From positions 1,798,001 through 1,862,000 of the forward strand of contig OZ020248.1 in the NCBI GenBank assembly GCA_963971285.1: a stretch of 64,000 bases of DNA, written 5' to 3'. The translations under genes and the position numbers were made by a program. Below, piece by piece: positions 33,894 through 45,800 of this stretch (its first letter is position 1; each line of letters begins with the position of its first letter). The stretch is from Astropecten irregularis (taxonomy: Eukaryota; Echinodermata; Asteroidea; Paxillosida; Astropectinidae). Under the pieces are notes generated by a model. The model ran no database searches. It was not told where the DNA came from and saw nothing but the letters and a program-made list of their open reading frames with translations.

Positions 33894-36752
33894 ATGGCCG
33901 CAGTCAAACTGAAAACGAAGTGAGTTATTTCTCGTCGGTTTTCTAATCTTTGCAGACTTCGATCTCTGTAATTTGATGAACAGATTTACTCTCTGAAATG
34001 AGAACAATTAAAGCCTATTCGTTTTTAGGAAAATGCGAAAAACGTATGCGATCATTTCAAGACTAAAAGTTTGTCAGTTTGTGCGCGTTACTAACTTACA
34101 CGTAATCGTATGTTAACACGTGTTTCTCCGTGTGTTTGATCGTCATGTACATAACATGGTGTTCATTGTAAATTTGTATTTGTCTTTTGCCCTATTTCTT
34201 TCTTAAAACATGGCATCACACTACTAACAAACTGTATTATATTATTTGGGTTAAATTTGGCTTGTTGCTCGTAAAAATAAAAAGGGGAGTAACGTTAGGC
34301 ATGTTGAATTGAACGTAATTTTGACGCCTGCACAAGTTTTAAACTGGGTCGTGCGCAATTTTGAATGTAAACAGTTATTTGGAATTTTGTTTAACCACGG
34401 CACGTAGCTATTCTCATTTCAGGTTTTTAATCTAGGACATAGCCTCACAGGTTTTCTTTATAAACAAGTCACTCGAACAAACTGTTAAAAAGTGTAATAT
34501 TGCGCAGGTTGAATTTGAAAGATTGCACTCAACAGGGCAACAGGGGCTAGCGTAAAATTGTATATGTGTGAGAATAAAACTTCCAGGAATGATTCTGTGC
34601 AGTTACAGTAGTTACAGGGTTGATGCAGTATCTTTTTGCCAAACGTGAGCTCAGAAGGGTGATTGTAAGCACAGAATTTCAGTTTGGCATCCAGCAAAAT
34701 GATAATTGAAGTAGTGCAAACATTATATGTTTATTTATTTATTTATTTATTAACAAAGACCAACAGCAATACAAATCGCCAATTACAGGATGGTTTTGTT
34801 TTTCAATCACACTCCCAGCTTTCGTGTAGATAGCAGGATCTCTGCATATTACACTGGAGGTAAAGTCTGTCTATCATCAGATGGTCAGCACATCTTCTGT
34901 GTTCATGGAGCTATAGTCAACGTAGTGGACACTACCTCTGGTAAAGTGGTACATTCCATTAAGGAGGTGAGTGTGGAATGTTTTCTCTTTTAGGCTGAAT
35001 TCGTTTAGCTAACATGGGTTAGCCCTTACTGGGAACGGTCGTGTTTTACTGCACAAAACAAGGGAGAGAATGGGGACGAGGTTGACTGGTGTCGACCCGG
35101 GGGAGCTAAACGAATGCACCCTTAGTAAAAACACACCCATACACACCTAGGAACGATCATAATCTTCTAGGATGATCTGTTGAATAACAATGTGAGTTTC
35201 ACTTTTCATTTTGTAAGACATATATGGAGATTTCCATTTCAATTTTGTTTTAGTTAATGAACAGTTAGAATCAGTTTATTACTTTTTTTTGTTAACAGGA
35301 GGATTGCGATGACGTTACATCATTTGCAGTGACACCTGATGACGAAGTAAGCCAAGCTTTGAAGAGAGCCGGTGGGCATTCAAACCTCCCCCGCTCTACC
35401 ACACACTCTATGCTTATTAATTCATATCATTAAATAATTAAACACTAGTATCCCCACCTTAATTAAGGTACATGTGGTATTATATAACACCTTAGTAGAT
35501 CCTTGTCATTTGATTGGAGGATTGTATGTCACGTGATATTTGATAAATAGACCAATTCATGGCTTATGTCACAACCGTTGAAATTTGTTCCATCCACCGT
35601 GCATTTTTTGGTTCCATCCGATTTGTACCATTGCACGCCAGGGACTCTAATACTTGATTGGTCAAGCGGCGTTCCATTTATTTGTCACTGCGTGCGCGCG
35701 TACGCGTTGGTGTGCAACGCGCGTTACTGTAATAAGAGCATATAGTTTGCCAAGATTTTAAGCTTTTTTTGTCTCGCTAACTCTTAAAATGTTATCCTCC
35801 AATCAAAATCAAATGACAAAGATCTACTTAGATGTTATATAAAACAAATAATAAATGTTTCACATTCGTAGAATGGAAAAAATTATTTCATTCGGTGACA
35901 GATGGACTGTTCCATTCCACTCAGCTTCGCCTCGTGAAATGGAACAGTCCATCTGTCACCTCATGAAATTATTTTTAACCATTCCACTCATAAACATTAA
36001 ATATTTGTATATCATACTTTGGTATCATACCAAAACAGAAATCTTCACAGATTTAACTATAACTTTCAGGGTATAAATATGGTGGTGGTAGAAACATACC
36101 GTTAAAAATTTTCTGCCAATGACCAAAAACAATTTTGATCTTTTTAAAGATAAAAAAAATAACGATGAAAAGACTTAAGAAATACTGTGGCCGTTTTTCA
36201 CTGTTTTCTGAAAAAGTGGGCACTGTATGGGACTGTAATTTTCACAGATGACTGTTACTCTATCTTCCTTGATATTTTTGCCCATGAATCTGCATTTCTT
36301 TGACAAAAACTAAAGTATGATATTACCTTTAAGAGTTGTAGCATATTTCCGAAAAACGGCAAGAAAATCCTGGCCAGAACACCAAACTATTTAATAGTCC
36401 ACCGTTTCTAATGCACTCTGCAGCGTTAGGGATGTTTTTGTGCCTCCACCAAACAAAGCCTCAAATCTTATTATGTATTGTTATTGACTGTGCTTCTTTA
36501 CAGTTTTTAGTGGTTGCCCATAGGAACCTCTTATTGAAGCAATGGAACTGGAAGGAAGAGAGATGTGTCCGTACGTGGAAGGTGAGTGGGCCCCTGTAGC
36601 AAGTTCAATTTGAATTTATAATGACTTGTACCTGGACTTGCTTTCATTGTAGGAGCATGTTTGAAATTTGAATTCTCCTGACTGAATATTTATATTGTTG
36701 ATGTATCACTGATTAGAGATGAGTCCAAGGCCTTTTCTCGGCTCCAGCTCAG

Positions 36753-36819
<67 letters not shown>

Positions 36820-39800
36820 CTCTATTTCCATTTCCATTTCCATTTCGTGAATCCATTGTAAAATAATAAAGGTATCAAAATAGAGGCATTTGGCTGCGGT
36901 TTGGAAGTAGATTCTCTGGTTTGAAAATAAAAACACAGCTTGAGCTTCAATGAAAAACCACAACCTATATTTTCAGCATATTGTTGACAGAGCCCGAGCC
37001 TGAGCCGAGGTTCAGAAAATGCCCCCTAGTAACCTTAAGCTGTTGAACAAGCTAACGCCATATGCCATTCTTAACCCTATTTAACATTTTGACGATTCAG
37101 TGGTTTACCCCAAATTATGCTATAAGAAACGGTGTCCTTAGTCTGGGGAATTCAAATGCTGGAAATGCATGTGTATTTAGTGAAGTCAGGGTACCAGGCC
37201 TTATTGCAAATAGCTAATTTATTACCTCAGTTTTATGTTGCAAACAATCAGAATTCTAAATGAAATTGGGAGTTTATAGAATTATCAGATGATTTTCTGT
37301 TGAAAATCTATATTCATGCAGCCATAAGCAAACCCAGCATCCAACACGAAGACTTTCACAGCTTGTCATCTGAAACGTTGAATTGAATCTGACAATAACC
37401 ACTGATAGAAAGAAACTTGGATATGTACTCACCAATCAGCACAGACTGCATCTGTCTTCTTCTTCATGTCATATTTTTCTCTAGGCCATCCACAGTGCTC
37501 CAATTATAAGCATGACCTTTGACCTGACCTCGACCCTCCTGGCCACCGGAAGCAGTGACCGCACCATCAAGATCTGGGACATCGTCCAGCAGTACTGCAC
37601 ACACAATTTCAAAGGATCACAAGGAATTGTCAGGTACAAATTGTGAAGATTTCAATTTTTATTTTGGGGCAAGGTTAAGATTTTGAGTATTATGTATTGC
37701 TCTATGCAGTTCATTATTATCCAATCAAGTGACAGCTCATAAGTTCATGCAGCTGATTGACCAATAGGAAACAAGACCAGTCTCCCATTTTAAATTATTA
37801 ACTCTCTGATTGGCTGCAGTGAGAACTAATTGCAGTCAGTGTGTATTACAAGTTTCTAGTAAGAGCTTAGTGTGGGTAGCCGTGTCAGTCTATCGAAATA
37901 ATACAGAAAATAAGGGTAGCACTTAAAGACTAACTATGAGAAAAACTACATAAGCTTTCGTAGTAACAACTACTTCATCAGATGTAATAACTTGGATGTC
38001 CAGATCCCAATTTGGTTTGCAGAGATAGAAATTGTCAAAAATTGTATTCAAATGTTGATTTGCAATAAAGAACAAGGTATTTAAAACAGCAAACAGGCTG
38101 GATAAAAGAAGAGATGACCAGTCACCTGTTTGGAAATCCTCAAAACTTCTTAAAACCTTGTTATTAATTAGAGCTTAATGAAATATTATTTCTTCACAGC
38201 CTGGTTGAGTTTCACCCTAAGGCTGGCTCATTGCTGCTGTATTCTGCCTCAGATGACTGCAAGGTCAGAGTATGGGATCTCCAAACAAGCAGGTAAATCC
38301 AGTTTGAATCACTTTCCCCTCTGAATGAATTGCCATGGAATTTAGGTGGCTTAAAATGAGGCTTAACAAGGCGTTTACGAAATGGAGGCTCAGGCTCCAG
38401 CTCTGACATCCACATGCTAAAAATATAGGTTGTGGTTTTTCATTGAAACTGAAACTTTGTTTTCCTTTTCAAACCAGAGAATCTACTTCCGAACTGCAGC
38501 CAAAAGTCTCTATTTTGGTACCCGTTATTGTAGAATGGATTCGTGAAATGGAGCCGGAGCCTGAGCCGGAGCCTGAGCCTCCATTTTATAAACGCCCATA
38601 GACTGAAACGTGACTTGAAAGCCTCCCATTTCAGAAACGAAAGTTTGGTATATATTACAGTTGGTCCTCACAGTGCACAATACAATTTTAGCAAAACTTA
38701 ACCGGTCCCCTCAGGTGCAAAGCTGTGCTAGAGAGCCACTACAGCGGGGTTACCGGCTTGGCCTTCTCAGGGGATGGCCAGACTATGTACAGCTCGGGTA
38801 GAGACAACATTGTGACGGTCTGGGACCTGGACTCCTACACAGTACGGAAAACAGTTCCTGTCTACGAGGTAAGTGTAGACGCAATTGAATCATCAATTGT
38901 TGTTTGTCTTTATGATTGATACAATTTGTGCGTTTTGATTGGGCGTCAAATGATGACCAGTTTCTGGTTGGTCTGGTTTCAGCCTCTGGAGTGTGTTATT
39001 GTACCACCTGCGGATGTAGACTGCAAGAAGATTGGAATTGATGAGAAAGATCCATTCTTCATCACAGCTGGATCTCAGGGTGAGTAGGAACTCGAAAACA
39101 TCCAGGAAAATGAATATTTGGATTCTTACATCTTTTGCCCTTTCATTGCATTTCCAAAAGCAATTCCACATATTAACTCAGCTTAGCCTGGTTCAGATAC
39201 AAAGATTCATCAGATTTCTTGCTCTAATTCAACTAAACATTTTCCTGACCATTCCACACCAACTCTAAAGCCGATTTCAGCCAATCTCGGGCCAGTCAAG
39301 TGCAACCCAGATTGTCCAAGCCCCCAGCTTAGCCCGGTCATTCATGACCAAACTGTTTACATCCAATTTCGCTCGTCCCTAATAGCCCAGCCCTATCAAG
39401 CCCCATTGAGCCCACAACAGCCCAACTTGGCCTAACTATTACACTCAGACACAATTGACTTAGCCCAGCCTATCCCAGCTCAACCCACACAAGTTAATTT
39501 GAGTACAACCTTGCTCAGCCCTTTTAATTCAACCAATTCTTTCTAGTCAAGTATCTACATTTCTCGATTAAAACAATCAAATATTGGGACACAATTTCAA
39601 AGCCCAACCCCTGACACCTGAAATTTGTTCTCTTCATCAGGACTACTGAAAGTGTGGAATGCCTCTACGGCCAAATGCATGTTCACCCAGCAACGACAGC
39701 TCCCCCACCAATCTCAGCCCGAGGCTCAAAATCAGGTCAAAGGTCAAGAACCATCAACAGCGACACATATCAACCAGGCCATGCTCTGCAGTGCATTAGG

Positions 39801-42800
39801 GGTCATTGCCGTGGTTACGTATGATCACAACATCATGTTGTTCAGCCTGAACGATTTTGAACTAGAAAAACAGGTATGCGTCAACCGTGACAGAAACCGG
39901 TTCTTAAACATGGTGTCTAAAACTCAGAAGAAAACTCATTGAACTTCATGAACCAGTTCAATGAGAAATAGCGCCCTCTTGTGACAGAATGATCAAATCA
40001 ATTTATTGTTTCTTGTGTGGTTTATAAGGTGCATCCTCTATAATTTCCTTCACAATTCTTAGCAGGATTCAACTATCCGCTAAATAACCTGCCTCTCTTT
40101 ACATTCAACTCGGCAATACACCAATCCAGTAGGCCACGCCCACAATAGCAACGTCCAAGCAACAACGCACACTAGCACATACACAATGTGTCAAGATTGC
40201 CCACACGCAAAGCATCGCATACTCTCAAACTCCGAAAGCACCTATTTCTGTTGGACTTTGGTTTTGCAAAAGGCCAAAAATGTACATTTCTTCTCAGCCA
40301 GGGCATCAAGAGTCAGAAATATAATGAAAAATATAAACACCGCTTGACCATGGTTTAGAATAAAACTCAGATTTGTCATAGAATTGCCTTGTACATAGGA
40401 AACAAAAGTAAACTCAACGAAAAGTGTGTAGTAAAGAATACAAAATTTAAAACATTTTGTCAGACAAAATGGCGGCAATTTGTCGGACCTTAAATAAGGC
40501 GTTGTGATTAGTAAATTTGTCAGGGGGTGTGGCCTACTGGATTGGTGTATTGTTTTCCTGTTCATGACAATGTGCCATATTAGTTTGCATTTATAATATG
40601 TGATTTTTTGCAAAAAGGGTAAAACGTTTTGGTTGCCATCAATTTTCAACCACTCATTATCGTAATGTGTTCTTTTCTGTCCTTTCCTTCCCTTAACAGT
40701 TTGTTGGCTACAATGAAGAAATACTGGACCTGTGTTTTATGGGTGAGGGAGACACGTACCTAGCCGTGGCCAGTAACAGCGAACAGCTCCGTATCTTTGA
40801 GCTGTCAACCCTCAGCTGTCAGATCCTCCCAGGACACACAGGTCAGCATCACCAACCATCTTGATTCCATCTGCCCATCCCGCAACTGTTTTTGTACTCT
40901 TGTCTCGCTGAGCAGTCTATGATGAAATGAAATCACAATTGAAATCTCTTATGGCCTGTTTGTTTCATCGCAGTTCTTGATCAATATCTGGTGATCATAC
41001 TAATCCACGCGCCAGGCAGGATACGCTACAATGCAATTCACTAATTGCAATCCTGAAATGCGCTGAGAAAAAAAACAACCCTAAAATGTCATTTATCATG
41101 TTAATGAATGCTAACCATTTTCTTTTTCTTTTTCATGTTACAGATATCATCCTGACTCTTGAATCATTTAAAGGTGGACTGATGTTAATAAGTGGTTCCA
41201 AAGTAAGATATTTTCAAATTTGTTTCGTATTTTCTTCTGAAAACCTGCTTAAACCAAATGTTCCAAATCCTACAAAATGAAGTGATTTTTCAAACTTTCA
41301 GTATATATTGAAATAAAAGTTTGCCTGAGAATCTGCATGGATTTTTTAATATGATTAATTTTCTTATATGTAATAATTAATCAATTTTTTCATATAGTTA
41401 AAATATTTTTGTCTGTGTATGGTTAATTTCAGGATAACAGTGTTCGTCTTTGGAGCATGGATCCGTTGTCAGGGTCCGTGCATTGTGTAGCAGTTGGCAA
41501 GGGACACACCCACTCTGTGGGTGCCATGGCAACAGCAAGGTACCGGGGTAATCATTTTATCAGATTCAGTAAGATGTCTGACATAAAAATAGGAAAATTT
41601 TCTGATTGATAAGTCAATTTGTTTTTATTTTTTTTACATACTTTTGTATATAAACATCTCAAATTGATATAACATCTCACACAAGACGTCAACTACTATA
41701 AAGATGACAAACATTTGTTTTCTTTTTTGTTTGAACATCTTTTCATGATTATCTCTTGTGTTTGTAAAGGTTAACAGGGAAATTCTTTGTCAGTGGAAGC
41801 GAGGATTGTACGATAAAAGTATGGGATGTACCAACGACCCTACCCATAGAGGACAAAAACACAGCGCCCTCTCCACTTCATGTTAAGTTCACGGAGCGTG
41901 CGCACGAAAAGGTTGGATGTCTGGCTTAATTTCTTAATGTGTACTGTGTCATGGGTTGTTCATTTTATAGTAGAAAAACTGATATAATACGGGCGATTCA
42001 CAATAGTGTGTCTCTCAGCGTTTGCAACGTGTTGACCAATCACAATGCACGGAATTTGTCGAAAATGCGCATCTGGAAAGGGTCAACCGATTCCGTGCAT
42101 TGTGATTGGCCAACGTGTTCCAAACTCTTGGAGGCACACTGTTGTGAATCGCTTATTGCTAGGCACGTTTTCAAGCTATTAAGGAAAGGATACAAATGAA
42201 GCAGCAGGGGACCAGTCACAACATATATGCATTGCATAAATGAATGTGCGGCTGGTAACCTTTGGTTTAATATGCAAATTCCCCTCCCCCTCCCCAAAAA
42301 AGGAAAGAAGGATGAGCTTGATAGCTTAACTGGTCCTCATCTCTTTGTTTGATTTATAATACGTCTGCTTTTTTTAATTTTATTTACTCCAGAATAAGGA
42401 GAATCAAATTTTTTTTTAGAATTGAGAATCTAGAAAATAGATGAGGATAATGATTTATGTATCCCAAATTATGATATAAAGCAATTAATTTCACCAAAAA
42501 GAGCGTTTTAAATGCTGGTTGTTATTATTATTACTATTGGTAGCTTTAAAGGCCTTTTAGAGTTGGTATTTGACTTTTCTAATTCTTTTTTTTTAGGATA
42601 TAAATTCGGTTGCCATCTCCCCGAACGACAAGCTCCTAGCAACTGGTTCACAAGACAGGACGGCCAAACTGTGGCACCTTGAGAAGGAGACTAGTCTGGG
42701 GTCATTTAGAGGTCACAAGCGTGGCATATGGTGTGTTCAGTTCTCCCCAACAGATCAGGTTAGCATCAAATCATTATTAACTTGTTCGATTTTTTCCAAA

Positions 42801-45800
42801 TTAGGGGAGACAACATTAATTTTATAATGACATCAATATAATTTTCTGCAAATTTAAAATGTTTTGAGAATTTGAAAGAGATTTTTATTCTTTCTTAAAT
42901 GAATCAGATTTTGTTTATAAGAAAAGTTCCCTTATCTCCAAATGATTGTTTTGTGGGTGTCCGAAAGATCATGTTAAAAATTATGATAATTTACACCTTC
43001 AAATTCTAAAACAATGCAACTATTATAAATGTTATTGTTGAAAGTGAATCATCTTGCCTTGAGATATGCCTGGTACATTTTTTTGATTAAAGATTGTATT
43101 TGGAAAATATTAATATTTATTTATTTATTTGTATATTTATACAGGCCCTGGCTACCAGTTCAGCTGACGGAACCATTAGAATATGGGCCATATCTGACTT
43201 TAGCTGCGTCAAGGTAAAATTGAACAAATGTTCATTCAAATTGCACTGTAATAATTGGTGGGGTAGTGGTCTGGTGTGTCATACTCAAGGTCTTAGTGGT
43301 CAATTTTCAGATTGTGAGTTTGAATCCAGCCATGGGTTTGTGGTGCTTGTGTCCTTGGGCAAGATGCTTTGTCACATATTGTTCCTCTTCACCCAGGTGT
43401 TAATGGGTATCTGAGAGGATAGAGATGGCTTTGTGGTTTGATTAGCCTATGTGTACCCTACAGCAGCCGGGCGTGTTAACTTTCCAGGGAGTTGAGATGG
43501 TTTCAGGATTGTTAATGTAGCCCAATGACCAGGGACAATAAACTGCACGTTTGAATGGTACTATCCAGATACTTTGCGCATTATGAATGTTGCTTATTAT
43601 TACATGTACTTATTATGCTTGTTTGCAATGTGGGTGAAGAAATAGAAACGATTTACAGTAAAATCTTGTCTTTTTCTTACCAGACATTTGAAGGTCATGA
43701 TGCTTCTGTGCTGAAAGTCTCTTTCCTGTCCAGAGGGATGCAGTTAGTTTCATGGTAGGTCAGAAATAATCCTGTGAGAAAACAGACAGAAATTTTTCTT
43801 TAATATGGCAACATGGTACATCGATTACGTATTTGTCAGTTGCATAACCTGTTGAGGGCGCTATTTCAGCTTCAGATCTACCCAACTGAGGTAGCCTAAC
43901 ACGTTCACAAGCCTTTTCAATGATCTTGCCCCTTTCTTTATTTGTGTTTATATAGCAGAAATAGCATAATTTCATTTTTATGATTTTCATGAACAAAGTA
44001 TGAAATTCTGCTAGCCTTAACAATGTGGTAATGTGTTTTGGGCCAAATCTAATGAAAATATTGGTTGGATTATATTATTATGTTTGTTTGGTTTCTTAAA
44101 TTGTGTAAATTACTTATTCAGATTATATTTTCATGATGCCTTTAATTGGCAGATCTCTGCTGCTGGTTATCATTTTTGTTTTGGATGACTTTTTCCGTCT
44201 TTTCACCTAATTTGGTTTCATTCTGCCCAATCTGCTCTTACAGTGGTTCTGACGGATTGCTGAAACTCTGGACTATCAAGACCAACGAGTGTATCAAGAC
44301 GTTTGATGATCACAGCCAGAAGATCTGGGCACTAGCTGCCAATAGAGGGCAGGATTTACTCGTCAGTGGTGGAGCGGACTCCAACATACTCATATGGAAG
44401 GTATAGTGCAATAAGAACTATGATGGACAGTCTCTTCAAAGCAATCCTAAATCTTCCAGGAATTTGAAAGACATTTTACAGGTCCCAAACACTGTGTCAG
44501 GAGAGGCCAGACACTGTTACTTTACATAAGGCTTGATGGCCAAGCTTGGTCCAAGTCCTAAGAAATTGTGCCATAGGAATACTGCACAGTGAGGTATTTT
44601 CAAAGACACAGGACTGTAGAGCCCAGGCACTGTTATTTTTTTTACATGAGGCTTGATGGCTCAACTTGGTCCAAGTCCAGAGAATGTGACAAAGGGATAC
44701 TGCACAGTGAGATATTTTCAAAGACACAGGACTTTAGAGCCCAGACACCATAACTGGTTGTTAAAAGTCATTCTTAGTTTTTTTTTATTTTCCTTGTCAG
44801 GATATCACGGAGATCGAACAAACGGAGGAAATTGAGAAGGAAGAAGACCAGATCCTGAAGTAAGTTCTCTCAAATCTTTGTGAAAAGTTTGTTTAAACTA
44901 TCTGAACTTTCAAAGCTTGTTCATTGAATTCAAATTTGGAATTCTTACATCAAGATCATCGGATTGTTTGTTTTTGTTTTTGCAGAGAGCAGGAGTTGTC
45001 CAATTTGCTTCATGACAAGAAATATCTGAAGGCTATCAGACTGGCCATCACCCTCAATCAGCCCTTCAGAGTTCTCACTATCATGAAGAGTACGTCTTCG
45101 AAGCCTTTGTGCCATTTTGGGGGTTTAAATGGGTTGGGAAAAAAAAGGCTCGTGTGAGAATGACTGGGCTACAGCTAGATGGTCTAGGACTCTAGGAAGG
45201 GTTTATAGGTTAAGTTAGATTTAAGGCTACGCACGGCAGAAGTACATAAGATATTAAATGATTTACGGTATTAACACCATGACACATACATTAAACTCTT
45301 GTATTGGGTTGTGAGGCTCTGAAAGGAGCCAGTTAACTCGACGTTCCAGCAAGTTTTCAGGAGAATGTTGCAGCTTATAATTTATGTCTCATGGTGTTAC
45401 CACAAAATCAGTTATCTAAAGGGTTAGGTTGTCATGGATCATGTGGGTGGAGGTGGGTTACCTTGGGTTGGGGGTTAAGAAAGCCAGGAGTGAAGAAGGT
45501 AACATTTGGGATGGAATGAGTTTGGTTGATGGTTGTCTGCTGATGTAAGAAGAAAGTTGCCTCAGGTTGGGATGGTCGAGAATGCCAGGGCTGTAATCGG
45601 CTTGGTAATAGGAGAGTTAGGTTGTTATGGATTGAGTGAGTGAAGGTGGGTTATCTTGGCTTGCCTTGGGCATGTTGTATTGGAGTGAGTGAGAAAATAT
45701 GGGCTAAGAAGGCAAGATTAGGATTAGGACTAGAAAAATAGAAGGGGTTGGGTTAGAATGATTTGAATTGAGGTTTGTCAGTGACATGAAAAGGTTGCTT

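Noticed and set aside
34790..34993. Open frame starting MVLFFNHTPSFRV as an alternative TBL3 start
   Set aside because: The residues before FRVDSRI have no TBL3 similarity. A TTTTTCAATCACACTCCCAG acceptor at 34818 joins in phase to the short exon at 33894-33919, giving KTNFRVDSRI as expected for TBL3.
36706..36963. Minus-strand frame with a long EPEPEP repeat
   Set aside because: It is the translation of the (TGGCTC)n array in family I inside a TBL3 intron, not a gene.
40242..40649. 135-residue minus-strand frame in TBL3 intron 9
   Set aside because: It lies largely inside an element with 28-bp inverted ends, with no recognisable domain or splice support.
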